Shown: positions 1-8,544, counted from the first letter of the stretch. The stretch: 64,000 nt of DNA from Rhodococcus sp. IEGM 1381 (GCF_030056795.1 NZ_JASHKQ010000003.1:62001-126000); one strand, 5' to 3'. A program made the numbers and translations. Notes: generated by a model not told the origin, from the sequence alone.

Positions 1-23
1 TGCGCCGAGTAGGTGCCGGTCAT
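1..23 (-). CDS. Start of the next minus-strand gene (partial, unidentified)
   Basis: An ATG at 23-21 follows the TGA of the YdcF-like gene (27-25) by one base, and the frame stays open to the window edge (MTGTYSA). A weak AGG lies about eight bases upstream, inside the end of the neighbouring gene. Such tight spacing is typical of translational coupling. In mycobacteria the gene next to the TPM-domain gene is the dGTPase dgt, which is a possible identity, but seven codons are not enough to tell. Confidence 0.35.
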
Positions 24-24
24 G

Positions 25-741
25 TCACTGGCCTGCCGTGTAGGAGAAGTCTGCCGTGAAATGGGTCAGCTGGTACCACAGCAATGCGCCTGTCTCCCTG
101 GCAATTCCGTGTGCCTGGGACTCTCTGGTGTAGACGGCCGGGCCGGTACGCGTCGGTGAGGTCCATGCATCCAGCCCGGCGTCACGCGCCATGGTTCGAG
201 TGCGCAGCGAATGCCATGGATCACTGACCAGCACCACCGACGACTTGCCCTCGTTGCGGAGTGTGTCACTCACGGCCTCGATGCTTTCGAGCGTGTCCGA
301 GCCGGTCTCGACGGCCACGATGGCGTCGGCCGGCACACCCTGCTCGATCAGATAGTTGCGACCCGACGCGGCCTCGGTGAAGAGGTCGCCTTCCTGCTTG
401 CCGCCGACGGTGACGATCTCGGGGGCGATGCCCCGCTCGTACAGCGACGCGGCCTGGGACAGTCGAGCCTCGAACACCGTCGAGGGTGTCCCGCTGTACT
501 GCGCCGCACCCAGCACGACGATGGCGTCGGCCTTGGAGTAGTCGTCGATGCGGGCAACCTGCCACACCCGGACCGCAGTCCCTGCGACCAGCACCACCGC
601 CATCAGGACCACTCCCGCGACCAGCCGACCGGTCCAGCGTCCCAGCGTTCCGAAGAAGCCGAGGCGCTCGGGACCGGGGTCCGAGGCATACCGATCGTCG
701 TACGGGTCGCCGTACGGATCTCGGTCGAGAGTTGAATTCAC
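25..741 (-). CDS. YdcF/SanA-like DUF218 membrane protein
   Basis: This 238-residue protein has a charged, Tyr/Asp-rich cytoplasmic N-terminus (about 1-37), one hydrophobic segment at about 38-58, and an extracytoplasmic DUF218 domain. Two conserved DUF218 stretches are visible: ADAIVVLGAAQYSG near 72-85 and VLVSDPWHSLRT near 171-182. Members such as E. coli SanA and YdcF are linked to envelope integrity, but no reaction is agreed for the family, so a function in cell-envelope metabolism is only inferred. It is followed one base later by another minus-strand start, so it is probably the first or an internal gene of an operon. The start is the first ATG after the upstream stop. Confidence 0.75.
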   Translation of the reverse strand: MNSTLDRDPYGDPYDDRYASDPGPERLGFFGTLGRWTGRLVAGVVLMAVVLVAGTAVRVWQVARIDDYSKADAIVVLGAAQYSGTPSTVFEARLSQAASLYERGIAPEIVTVGGKQEGDLFTEAASGRNYLIEQGVPADAIVAVETGSDTLESIEAVSDTLRNEGKSSVVLVSDPWHSLRTRTMARDAGLDAWTSPTRTGPAVYTRESQAHGIARETGALLWYQLTHFTADFSYTAGQ

Positions 742-796
742 CCCTCGAGTTTGCCAGGCCCGCGCATCGGCTCGGTCACGGCGCGCCTCGTGGGAG

Positions 797-1405
797 CTAC
801 AGCCACCCGCGGTCCTCGGCCACTCGGACCGCTTCCGCGCGAGTACTGGTACCGGTCTTTCCTATTGCAGACGACAGGTGGTTGCGCACCGTTCCCTCCG
901 ACAGGTGCACGGTGGCAGCGATGGAGCCGGCCGTCCCACCCTGAGCTGCGGCACGGAGAACCTCCTGCTCACGGGCCGTAAGTGGCGAGACGCCGTCGGT
1001 CAGGGTCTCGGTCGCCAGCGTCGGATCGACGACGCGAAGCCCCATGTGCACCCGCCGAACTGCATCGGCCAGCTGCTTGGCTGGAGTGTCCTTCACCACG
1101 AAACCCGACGCACCCGCATCGATCGCGCGGCGTAGGTATCCGGGGCGGCCGAACGTGGTGACGATCAGCACTCTCGACTCGGGTGCCACCAGGGTCAGCT
1201 CGGCGGCCACGTCGATCCCGTTCTTGCCCGGCATCTCGACGTCGAGCAATACGACGTCGGGTCGATGTTCCAGCACAGCCGCAACCACTTCGTCCCCTCG
1301 CCCCACCTCCGCCACGACGTCGAGATCGTGCTCGAGACCCAGCAGTGCTGCGAGGGCTCCACGCACCAGAGCTTGATCGTCGGCCAGTAACAGTCTGATA
1401 CTCAT
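797..1405 (-). CDS. NarL/DesR-family response regulator
   Basis: The 202-residue protein is a two-component response regulator. The receiver domain occupies about 1-120, with the acidic pair D9-D10, the phospho-acceptor D55 in VVLLDVEMPG and a later lysine. A LuxR-type helix-turn-helix follows at about 138-200 (LTAREQEVLRAAAQGG, then SEGTVRNHLSSAI). Its ATG overlaps the stop of the histidine kinase gene (ATGA at 1402-1405), so the two are translationally coupled and form a cognate pair. By analogy with DesK/DesR and LiaS/LiaR systems that sit beside ABC-2 exporters, it probably activates the neighbouring transporter operon in response to a membrane or antibiotic signal. That role is inferred from context. 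Confidence 0.9.
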   Translation of the reverse strand: MSIRLLLADDQALVRGALAALLGLEHDLDVVAEVGRGDEVVAAVLEHRPDVVLLDVEMPGKNGIDVAAELTLVAPESRVLIVTTFGRPGYLRRAIDAGASGFVVKDTPAKQLADAVRRVHMGLRVVDPTLATETLTDGVSPLTAREQEVLRAAAQGGTAGSIAATVHLSEGTVRNHLSSAIGKTGTSTRAEAVRVAEDRGWL

Positions 1406-2520
1406 GGTGCCGCGACCTCCACCTTGAATCCGCCAATCGGAACCCGGGCGACCGTCAGTGAACCACCAGCGGCGCTCACGCGTTCACCCAACCCGCGAAG
1501 CCCGTTTCCCCCACAGGTGTCCTCGGCAGGTCCGCATCCGTCGTCGACGATGGAAATGCTCGACGGCGTCAGCGTCACTCGGCAGTGTTGCGCGTGCGAG
1601 TGTCGAACCACGTTGGTCACCGCTTCACGCAGGACCCAGCCGAACAGTTCGCGGTGTCTCAGCGGCACCACATCGGCATCAGCGGGCAGGTCGACATCGA
1701 TTGCTGCGGCGACCAGAGCTGTTCGAGCACTGGCCAGTTCGGTGCCGATGTCGATCTGCCGCATGCCGCCGACGGTGCTGCGCACATCGGCGAGAGCTTG
1801 CCGGGCAAGGGTTTCCAGTTCGGCGATCTCCACGGCCGCGCGGGCGGGATCGATCTCGATGAGCCGTCCCGCCAGCTCGCTCTTGACGGTGATGACGGTC
1901 AGAGAGTGACCGAGAATGTCGTGTACGTCCCGGCTCATCCGCTCACGTTCGGCGACGATTGCCAGATCAGCCAATTGTTGCCTGGCAACGGCCAATTCGT
2001 GGTTGCGCTGGAATACCTGAGTGATGCCCCACGCGGCGGCCGAGCTGATCAGCAACTGAAACGCAAAGAAGTTGTCTGGCTCCCAGGACGAAACGGCGCG
2101 GGGTACGAATTCGACGATCACCACCATCACCGCGACCAACGACCATGCTTGGCGGACCGGCAACGTCATCATCGCCAGGACCGCGATGTAGACGGTGGCG
2201 CCGAAGCCGGTGGTTCCGACCAAGGCACTCATCGCGACGGTCAGGGCGACCATCGCACCGAGTGCGATCCACGCCTGGGACGTGGGCAGCGGGTTTCCGC
2301 GGCGGTGACCGTTGCGAAAGCGCCAGAAGGTGGTCGTGAACACCACACCGAAAGAGACGATCGCAACGATCCCGGCGGCCCGTGCCGCCACCGAGGGAAG
2401 AGCAAGTATCTCGTTCAACGGATAGATCAGGTAGATAAGCCAGATGGCTCCGAACATCCAGCCGTATCGCCAGACCCGCCCCTCCGGCAGGTCGGCGGTG
2501 AACGTGGTCATGTCGCCCAC
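1402..2520 (-). CDS. DesK-type sensor histidine kinase
   Basis: A membrane histidine kinase of 372 residues. Five to six hydrophobic segments span about 20-170, followed by a HisKA_3 dimerisation domain with phospho-acceptor H200 in SRDVHDILGHSL. A HATPase domain follows (N-box LREAVTNVVRHSHA, G-box motifs VDDGCGP and GNGLRGLGERV). The frame is open far upstream into the permease gene, but similarity begins here. I chose the GTG at 2520 because GGAG lies five bases before it; the ATG at 2511 is an alternative. Both the ribosome-binding site and the start lie in a perfect hairpin (2509-2541), so translation may be gated. It should phosphorylate the downstream response regulator and probably senses stress handled by the adjacent exporter. 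Confidence 0.85.
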   Translation of the reverse strand: MGDMTTFTADLPEGRVWRYGWMFGAIWLIYLIYPLNEILALPSVAARAAGIVAIVSFGVVFTTTFWRFRNGHRRGNPLPTSQAWIALGAMVALTVAMSALVGTTGFGATVYIAVLAMMTLPVRQAWSLVAVMVVIVEFVPRAVSSWEPDNFFAFQLLISSAAAWGITQVFQRNHELAVARQQLADLAIVAERERMSRDVHDILGHSLTVITVKSELAGRLIEIDPARAAVEIAELETLARQALADVRSTVGGMRQIDIGTELASARTALVAAAIDVDLPADADVVPLRHRELFGWVLREAVTNVVRHSHAQHCRVTLTPSSISIVDDGCGPAEDTCGGNGLRGLGERVSAAGGSLTVARVPIGGFKVEVAAP

Positions 2521-2541
2521 GGTATCTCCGTGGGCGACATG
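2509..2541 (-). promoter_or_regulatory. Perfect inverted repeat enclosing the kinase RBS and start
   Basis: The arms CATGTCGCCCACGG (2509-2522) and its exact complement (2528-2541) flank the five-base spacer 2523-2527. In the minus-strand mRNA, the loop AGATA and the top of the stem hold the GGAG ribosome-binding sequence, and the descending arm holds both candidate start codons of the kinase. No U-tract follows, so it does not look like an intrinsic terminator. It lies between permease and kinase in one operon, which suggests a translational gate, an mRNA-processing stem or a dimer operator. Confidence 0.7.
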
Positions 2542-2557
2542 ATCGGTGGTTTCTGCG

Positions 2558-3358
2558 TCAGGCACGCTTGGTGTCTTTTCGGAACAGCAACGACGCTCCG
2601 GCGACGAAGACCGCAGCCCACACCACCAGATTGACCACGGCGATCGCGAGGGTGCCTGCATCGGCCGAGGTGAACGGTGCCCGGGCCACGGTCGCCAGGC
2701 CGTAGAGCGGGGTGAACTGGGCGAGCATCGGGAACCAGCCATCGTCCCCGAGTGGAACGAACAGGCCACCGGCCAGCGCCAGGAGTGCGAGCACCGGGCC
2801 GAGAATCTGCATGACATTCTCCGAGGGCAACAGGTAACCCATGAACAGCCCGAACGCGGCGAACACTGCAGATCCGAGCCACGCGATCACACCGCAGGCG
2901 AGCCACACCCAGATCGGCATATCGGCTCCGAAGAACTTCGCGACGACGAACACCACGACGATCGCAGCGGCACCCATCGTCATGGCCACGAGGACCTTGG
3001 TCACGATGTAGGCGACGGGCTTGAGCGGCGTCAGACGCAGTTGCCGACTCCAACCCTGCGCGCGTTCGACCGAGACCATCGCTCCCCCACTGGTGGTGGC
3101 AAGCATCGCGCCGTACACGGCCATACTGATCGCGATGTAGCCGGTGACGTTGCCCTGCGCGAAGGAGTAGTCGTCCTTGAAGCCGGACTGTGTCCCGAAG
3201 ATGACGAAGAACATCGGCGGCATCACCAAGGTGAAGATCAGGGTCCGCTTGTTTCGGAACAGCCTGCGGATCTCGAGTCCGAGGAAGGTCGGCGAGAATC
3301 CGCCCCACGCAACGGCTCGGGCCGGTGTGCGGGTGGTGGTATGAGTGGTCGTGGTCAT
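2558..3358 (-). CDS. ABC-2 type exporter permease
   Basis: The 266-residue protein has six predicted hydrophobic segments in the ABC-2 arrangement: one near 45-65 (FTLVMPPMFFVIFGT), two around 90-165, then further segments to the C-terminus. It starts with a Thr-rich cytoplasmic tail. Its GTG/ATG region overlaps the ATPase stop by four bases (ATGA, 3355-3358), so the two subunits are made together. With the ATPase it forms a drug- or lipid-type efflux pump (DrrAB/YhfQ-like half-transporter architecture). The two-component genes directly downstream suggest that expression is induced by the substrate or by envelope stress. The substrate cannot be deduced. Confidence 0.88.
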   Translation of the reverse strand: MTTTTHTTTRTPARAVAWGGFSPTFLGLEIRRLFRNKRTLIFTLVMPPMFFVIFGTQSGFKDDYSFAQGNVTGYIAISMAVYGAMLATTSGGAMVSVERAQGWSRQLRLTPLKPVAYIVTKVLVAMTMGAAAIVVVFVVAKFFGADMPIWVWLACGVIAWLGSAVFAAFGLFMGYLLPSENVMQILGPVLALLALAGGLFVPLGDDGWFPMLAQFTPLYGLATVARAPFTSADAGTLAIAVVNLVVWAAVFVAGASLLFRKDTKRA

Positions 3359-4269
3359 CGGATGCTCCCAGCGAGCTCGTTGTCGGAATCGGTGGTCAGG
3401 GCGAGGAACGCGTCTTCGAGGTTCCGCGAGACGATTTCCAAGTCGGTTGCGTGTGCATCGTTGAGTAGATAGCGGGCCACGGAGTCGGAGTCACGTCCGT
3501 GCACGATCACCCGATCGCCACGAGTTTCGACGCGGTCCACCCCGGGGAGTGCGAGCAACATCGACTGGTCGACGCCAGGCAGCGTGGCGGTGACGGTGCG
3601 TCCCGCGGCCAAGTTCTTCACCTCGGCGGCGCTGCCGTCGGCGACGATTTTGCCGTGCCGCACCAGCACGATGCGATCGGCATAGGCGTCGGCCTCGTCG
3701 AGATAGTGCGTTGCGAACAGCACCGTTCGACCGGTACTTGCATCCTGGCGAATGGCATTCCAGAAGTCGCGACGTCCCTCGACGTCCATACCGGTGGTCG
3801 GCTCGTCCAACACCAGGAGATCCGGGTCGGGTAGCAGTGCGAGCGCGAACCGCAGCCGTTGTTGCTGGCCACCGGAGCATTTCGCGACTCGTCGGTCGCC
3901 GATGTCGGCGATACCCGCGCGGGTGAGCACTTCCTTCACCGAACGGGTGTGAGAGAACAGCGCCGACGTCAGCTCGACGGTCTCGCGTACGGTCAGATCG
4001 CGCAGCAATCCTCCGGTCTGCATGACGGCCGAGATGCGGCCTTGTGCGATGGCGTCGGCAGGCGATCCGCCGAACACCGAGACCGACCCGGTGGTAGGTG
4101 TTGCCAGGCCGAGCATCATGTCGATGGTGGTCGTCTTTCCTGCTCCGTTCGGTCCTAGGAATGCGACGACCTCGCCCGGTTCGATCGACAGGCTGAGCCC
4201 GTCCACCGCCCGGACCGAGCCGTAGGTCTTGGTGACGTTGCGCAGTTCGACTGCCTTCGTTGTGGTCAT
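3355..4269 (-). CDS. ABC exporter ATP-binding protein (DrrA-like)
   Basis: A 304-residue ABC ATPase with Walker A GPNGAGKTT at 39-47, Q-loop, signature CSGGQQQRLRFAL, Walker B LLVLDEPTTGMD and the switch histidine in LFATHYLDEAD. The C-terminal 80 residues form the DUF4162-type extension common in DrrA-like exporters. The reading frame is open upstream to 4335, but the ATG at 4269 starts at the conserved N-terminus (MTTTKAVELRNVTK). It overlaps the permease gene by four bases and is the first gene of a four-gene unit with permease, kinase and regulator. The promoter must lie in the 59 bases shared with the divergent TPM gene. Confidence 0.9.
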   Translation of the reverse strand: MTTTKAVELRNVTKTYGSVRAVDGLSLSIEPGEVVAFLGPNGAGKTTTIDMMLGLATPTTGSVSVFGGSPADAIAQGRISAVMQTGGLLRDLTVRETVELTSALFSHTRSVKEVLTRAGIADIGDRRVAKCSGGQQQRLRFALALLPDPDLLVLDEPTTGMDVEGRRDFWNAIRQDASTGRTVLFATHYLDEADAYADRIVLVRHGKIVADGSAAEVKNLAAGRTVTATLPGVDQSMLLALPGVDRVETRGDRVIVHGRDSDSVARYLLNDAHATDLEIVSRNLEDAFLALTTDSDNELAGSIR

Positions 4270-4328
4270 GACAACTACTCTGCTGCCGTCAGAGCCCATC
4301 CACCTCGACCGAGCGTCACGATTGCACG

Positions 4329-6422
4329 ATGACAACTGTCATGGATCGACCTGCTCGATTCGGACGCGACCCAGCCGGTAGATTTCATCGCATGGCAGTC
4401 CAGCACCGGCGGCACTCCAGCGCCGCAGTCCGTAGGTCGGTTCATCGATTTCGTCGTTTCGCCGCTACGGGTGCTCTGACCCTGTTCGCCGCGGTCTTGC
4501 TCGCGCCGGGGGTTGCATCCGCCGAGGCTCCCTCGCGGCTGGCCACCCAGATCACCGACAACGTCCAGGCTCTCGACCCTGATTCGCTGGCCGAGGTGCA
4601 GACCTCCATCGACGACCTCTACGGCAGCAGCCAGCTCAGGCTGTGGGTCACCTACGTTGCGGATTTCGACAACATGTCGGCCGCGAGCTGGGCCGAGCAG
4701 ACGTACACCAGAAGTGACCTCGGTCAGCGCGACGTTCTGCTCGCCGTGGCCACCGTCGATCGGTCGTACCGCCTCGCCGTCAGTAACGATCTGTCGCAGA
4801 TCACCGCATCCGAGCAGGACGATATTCGCGTCAACGACGTCGAACCCGCACTGGGCGAGGAGGATTGGTCCGGAGCCGCCATAGCGGCTGCCGGCGCTCT
4901 CGGCGAGGCCTATGCGTCGAGTGGCGGCGGTGAGTCGTCGGCACCGCTGTTGATCGGTGTCGGTGTGTTGGCGGTTGCAGGCGGCGGAGCAGTCGTCTAC
5001 TCCTCGCGGCGCAAGAAGGCCAGGGTGGCCGCCGAGGTGGACGCCGTGGCGAAGATCGACCCGAGCGACCCGGCCGCGCTGGCTCGGTTCCCGATCGACG
5101 TTCTCGACACCCGCGCCAAGGAAATTCTGATCGAGACCGACAACGCCGTGCGGGCGAGTGAGGAGGAATTGACCCTCGCCCGAGGCGAATTCGGCGATTC
5201 AGCAGCCGCACCGTTCATCACCGCGTTCGACAACGCGAAGAAAGCTCTGGCCTCCGCCTTCGAGATCCGTCAGCGCCTCGACGACGCCATTCCCGAAACC
5301 CCTGATCAGCGTCGGGCGATGCTCGTCGAGATCATCTCCTCGTGCGGCCAGGCAGACCGCGAGCTCGACTCTCGGGTCGAGGAATTCGATGGATTCCGCG
5401 ACCTCGTCATGAATGCCGGCTCGCATCTCGACGAGCTCACCCAAGCCATCATCGGCTTGACGGTGCGCATCCCGCAGTCCGAAACCGTACTGGCTCAACT
5501 GCATTCGGAGTTCTCCGAAACCGCACTGAAGTCGATAGCCGACAATGTCACGATGGCCAAGGATCGAGTTGCGCTAGCCGAGGAGAACATCGAAGCCGGC
5601 CGCAAGGCCGCAGCACTTCCGCCAGGAAAACAGGGCCCGGCCGTCACCGCGATTCGGACTGCAGAACGAGCCCTCGATCAGGCGAAATCGCTGCTCGACG
5701 GAGTCGACCACGCCCGCGACGACATCGGACACGCAATAGCCACCCTGCCCGACGCCATCGCGGACGTCCGACGCGACATCGAGCAGGCTCGCGGGTTGAC
5801 CGAGCACGGCGGTGCCGAACTGCAGGCCGCCGTGGCCGCGGCGCAGACCGCATTGAAGAATGCGGAGGCCGCGCAGTCGTCCGATCCGCTCGGCAGTTAC
5901 ACCGCCCTTGCCGCAGCAGATTCCGAACTCGAAAAGATCGTCGACGTGGCGTCGGCGGAGAAGGCGGCCGAGGACCAGCTGCGGGCGCGTCTCGATCGCG
6001 ATATCGCAGCTGCTCAGGCGCAGATCACCGCTGCCGCGGACTACATCTCCACGCGACGCGGCGGTGTGGGTGCCGATGCTCGTACACGTTTGTCCGAAGC
6101 CGAACGGCACCTGAGTGCGGCACGCCAGCTCGAACCCGAGAACCCGGACGAGGCGCTCAAGCACGCACATGCCGCCAGCCAATTGGCCTCGCGCGCATCG
6201 CAGATCGCCCAGTCCGACGTGCAGAACTGGGAGAACCGCCATGGGCCACGCGGCGGCGGCTTCGGCGGGGGCAGTGGCGGCGGAAACATCGCGGGCGCAG
6301 TACTCGGCGGCATCCTGATCAACAGCGTGCTGAACGGCAGTGGGGGCGGCGGCTTCGGTGGGGGCTTCGGCGGCGGCGGCGGGGGCGGCGGCGGACTCGG
6401 TGGCGGTGGCGGCCGCTTCTGA
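4329..6422 (+). CDS. Secreted TPM-domain protein with long coiled coil and Gly-rich tail
   Basis: The 697-residue protein has an Arg-rich N-terminus, a signal peptide (hydrophobic about 46-60, probable cleavage after ASA at 65) and a TPM domain (about 70-190, TLP18.3/Psb32/MOLO-1 family). A transmembrane helix follows at about 203-225, with the stop-transfer run RRKK. The remaining 450 residues are mostly Ala/Glu/Lys/Arg-rich coiled coil, ending in a glycine-rich tail of about 55 residues. It matches the architecture of M. tuberculosis Rv2345. Function is unknown; TPM proteins act in envelope or thylakoid maintenance. Translation could also begin at the ATG at 4341 or at 4392, since none of the starts has a clear ribosome-binding site. 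Confidence 0.8.
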   Translation: MTTVMDRPARFGRDPAGRFHRMAVQHRRHSSAAVRRSVHRFRRFAATGALTLFAAVLLAPGVASAEAPSRLATQITDNVQALDPDSLAEVQTSIDDLYGSSQLRLWVTYVADFDNMSAASWAEQTYTRSDLGQRDVLLAVATVDRSYRLAVSNDLSQITASEQDDIRVNDVEPALGEEDWSGAAIAAAGALGEAYASSGGGESSAPLLIGVGVLAVAGGGAVVYSSRRKKARVAAEVDAVAKIDPSDPAALARFPIDVLDTRAKEILIETDNAVRASEEELTLARGEFGDSAAAPFITAFDNAKKALASAFEIRQRLDDAIPETPDQRRAMLVEIISSCGQADRELDSRVEEFDGFRDLVMNAGSHLDELTQAIIGLTVRIPQSETVLAQLHSEFSETALKSIADNVTMAKDRVALAEENIEAGRKAAALPPGKQGPAVTAIRTAERALDQAKSLLDGVDHARDDIGHAIATLPDAIADVRRDIEQARGLTEHGGAELQAAVAAAQTALKNAEAAQSSDPLGSYTALAAADSELEKIVDVASAEKAAEDQLRARLDRDIAAAQAQITAAADYISTRRGGVGADARTRLSEAERHLSAARQLEPENPDEALKHAHAASQLASRASQIAQSDVQNWENRHGPRGGGFGGGSGGGNIAGAVLGGILINSVLNGSGGGGFGGGFGGGGGGGGGLGGGGGRF

Positions 6423-6444
6423 CCATCGACCCAGAACACTGGTC

Positions 6445-6477
6445 AGGGCCCGACCTCTACACGAGATCGGGCCCTGC
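6445..6477. terminator. Bidirectional terminator between TPM gene and glyS
   Basis: CAGGGCCCGA (6445-6454) pairs perfectly with TCGGGCCCTG (6468-6477) around a 13-base loop. It lies in the short gap between two convergent genes, where a shared terminator is expected. There is no long T-run on either side. A second small palindrome, CGTAAG-TT-CTTACG (6485-6498), overlaps the glyS stop codon. Confidence 0.7.
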
Positions 6478-6493
6478 CGGTTGTCGTAAGTTC

Positions 6494-7879
6494 TTACGCG
6501 CCGATCAGTCGGGACGCGATGTAGCCCTCGACCTGATCGAGAGCCACCCGCTCCTGCGCCATTGTGTCGCGTTCGCGGATGGTGACCGCGTGGTCGTCGA
6601 GGGTTTCGAAGTCGACGGTGATGCAGAACGGGGTACCGATCTCGTCCTGACGACGGTAGCGGCGACCGATGGCTCCGGCGTCGTCGAATTCGACGTTCCA
6701 GTACTGACGCAGTTGCTGCGCAAGATCTTTCGCCTTCGGCGTCAGATCGGCGTTACGCGAGAGCGGGAGCACCGCTACCTTCACCGGGGCGAGACGGCGA
6801 TCGAGCTTGAGCACGACACGCTTGTCGACACCGCCTTTGGCGTTGGGAGCCTCGTCCTCGGTGTACGCGTCGACGAGGAACGCCATCAGCGAACGCGTCA
6901 GACCCGCGGCCGGTTCGATGACATACGGGGTGTAGCGGGTGTCGGTGGCCTGCTCGTAGTAGCTCAGGTCCTGGCCCGACGCCTTGGAGTGCACCGAGAG
7001 GTCGTAGTCGGTGCGGTTCGCGACGCCCTCGAGCTCACCCCAGGCACTGCCCTGGAAGCCGAACTTGTACTCGATGTCGACGGTGCGCTTGGAGTAGTGC
7101 GACAACTTCTCCTTGGCGTGCTCGTAGAGACGCAGGTTCTCCGGGTCGATACCGAGGTCGGTGTACCACTTCATGCGGTAGTCGATCCAGTACTGATGCC
7201 ACTCGTCGTCCTCGCCGGGCTTGACGAAGAATTCCATCTCCATCTGCTCGAACTCGCGGGTGCGGAAGATGAAGTTTCCGGGAGTGATCTCGTTACGGAA
7301 GCTCTTGCCGATCTGGCCGATACCGAACGGCGGCTTCTTGCGCGAGGTGGTCAACACGTTGGCGAAGTTGACGAAGATGCCCTGCGCAGTCTCTGGACGC
7401 AGGTAGTGCAGGCCCTCTTCGTTGTCGACCGGGCCGAGGAAGGTCTTGAGCAGGCCCGAGAACGCACGCGGCTCGGTCCACGAACCGGGCTCACCGGTCT
7501 CGGGGTCGCGGATATCGGCCAGGCCGTTCTCCGGCGGATGGCCGTGCTTCTCTTCGTAGGCCTCGATGAGGTGATCGGCGCGATAACGCTTGTGCGTGTG
7601 CAGCGACTCCACCAGCGGGTCGGAGAACGTCTCGACGTGACCGGACGCTTCCCACACCTGACGGGGCAGGATCACCGACGAGTCGAGTCCGACGGTGTCG
7701 TCGCGGCTGGTGATCATGTTGCGCCACCACTGCTTCTTGATGTTCTCCTTGAGTTCGACGCCCAACGGGCCGTAATCCCAGGCCGACTTGGTACCGCCGT
7801 AGATCTCGCCGCACGGGTAGACGAGGCCTCTGCGCTTGGCGAGGTTGGCGACGGTTTCGACTTTGGACTTGGGTGCCAC
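6494..7879 (-). CDS. glyS: Glycyl-tRNA synthetase, dimeric class II type
   Basis: The 461-residue enzyme charges tRNA-Gly in the cytoplasm. Class II signatures are clear: [13 protein letters not shown] near 28-40, motif 2 around 191-212 ([19 protein letters not shown]) and motif 3 ([14 protein letters not shown]), followed by an anticodon-binding domain. The length fits the homodimeric bacterial/eukaryotic type rather than the alpha2beta2 enzyme. The ATG start gives the conserved [19 protein letters not shown]-terminus. The gene is divergent from smtB-zur, the arrangement also seen in mycobacteria. No T-box-like leader was recognised in the 266 bases between the two starts. Confidence 0.97.
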   Translation of the reverse strand: MAPKSKVETVANLAKRRGLVYPCGEIYGGTKSAWDYGPLGVELKENIKKQWWRNMITSRDDTVGLDSSVILPRQVWEASGHVETFSDPLVESLHTHKRYRADHLIEAYEEKHGHPPENGLADIRDPETGEPGSWTEPRAFSGLLKTFLGPVDNEEGLHYLRPETAQGIFVNFANVLTTSRKKPPFGIGQIGKSFRNEITPGNFIFRTREFEQMEMEFFVKPGEDDEWHQYWIDYRMKWYTDLGIDPENLRLYEHAKEKLSHYSKRTVDIEYKFGFQGSAWGELEGVANRTDYDLSVHSKASGQDLSYYEQATDTRYTPYVIEPAAGLTRSLMAFLVDAYTEDEAPNAKGGVDKRVVLKLDRRLAPVKVAVLPLSRNADLTPKAKDLAQQLRQYWNVEFDDAGAIGRRYRRQDEIGTPFCITVDFETLDDHAVTIRERDTMAQERVALDQVEGYIASRLIGA

Positions 7880-8010
7880 TGGCGGAGCTCTCCATCTTCG
7901 GTTACATCGTGATTCTCGGTCACATCGCTCGAGGGGTGACGCGGGCGGTTTTCGCCCTGATCAGACTATCTGGCTCGGCGGGCAAATCCGAACACCGGTC
8001 GAGTTCGGAA

Positions 8011-8053
8011 TTGACATGCGCATTTGTGCATATCACAATGAATACGATTTGCA
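8011..8053 (+). promoter_or_regulatory. smtB-zur promoter with candidate SmtB and Zur operators
   Basis: A perfect -35 hexamer TTGACA (8011-8016) is followed after 17 bases by CACAAT (8034-8039) as -10. The spacer contains the inverted repeat ATGCGCA-TT-TGTGCAT (8016-8031, one mismatch), a suitable place for an ArsR-type repressor. Overlapping the -10 is TGAATACGATTTGCA (8039-8053), which resembles actinobacterial Zur boxes (TGAAAA-N-TTTTCA type) imperfectly. The downstream genes encode SmtB and Zur, so autoregulation by zinc is the natural reading. The promoter is seen in the sequence; the operator assignments are inference. Confidence 0.55.
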
Positions 8054-8145
8054 ATAGCGATAACTGCACTAACCTGATGCCAAGACGAAAGATCGTGCAG
8101 GGAGAGTTCGCCGAGAACGAATCGGCAACCGAAGGAGCCGCAACC

Positions 8146-8544
8146 GTGTCCACCGAGCAGGCCGTTCATACAGATTCGCCGGATCGGCAAGACCCCGAGC
8201 ATCCAATGCACGAGAACGACCCGTTCGCCGCCGCTCCCCCGGCCCACATTCCACCGAAGGAGACCCTGGCCGCGGCCGGCGACATTCTGCGCGCGCTTGC
8301 GGCCCCGGTGCGGATCGCGATCGTGCTGCAGTTGCGCGAATCCGAACGATGCGTCCACGAACTCGTGGTCGCTCTCGGCGTCACGCAGCCGTTGATCAGT
8401 CAACACCTCCGGGTGCTCAAGGCCGCGGGTGTGGTCCGCGGAGAACGCAACGGCCGCGAGGTCCTGTACAGACTGGTCGACGATCACCTCTCCCACATCG
8501 TCGTCGACGCTGTGGCCCACGCCGAGGAAGGCCGGAACCTGTGA
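8146..8544 (+). CDS. smtB: ArsR/SmtB-family zinc-sensing repressor
   Basis: A 132-residue winged-helix repressor. The recognition region CVHELVVALGVTQPLISQHL is typical of ArsR proteins. Near the C-terminus DDH, then H, then E are spaced exactly as the alpha-5 zinc ligands of SmtB (D104, H106, H117, E120): D-x-H at i and i+2, H at i+13, E at i+16. This supports zinc (or cobalt) sensing. The frame is open upstream, but the GTG at 8146 is chosen because GAAGGAG sits eight bases before it. The stop overlaps the zur start (GTGA), as in mycobacterial smtB-furB operons, where SmtB releases DNA under high zinc and so allows Zur to be made. Confidence 0.9.
   Translation: MSTEQAVHTDSPDRQDPEHPMHENDPFAAAPPAHIPPKETLAAAGDILRALAAPVRIAIVLQLRESERCVHELVVALGVTQPLISQHLRVLKAAGVVRGERNGREVLYRLVDDHLSHIVVDAVAHAEEGRNL

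Noticed and set aside
5342..7912. An 856-codon plus-strand frame covering the end of the TPM gene and all of glyS in antisense
   Set aside because: It runs in another frame through one real gene and opposite another; its sequence is Arg-rich and repetitive, with no domain.
7880..8010. A T-box riboswitch ahead of glyS
   Set aside because: No T-box sequence or plausible specifier stem was recognised in the short leader; the region mainly leads up to the divergent smtB promoter.
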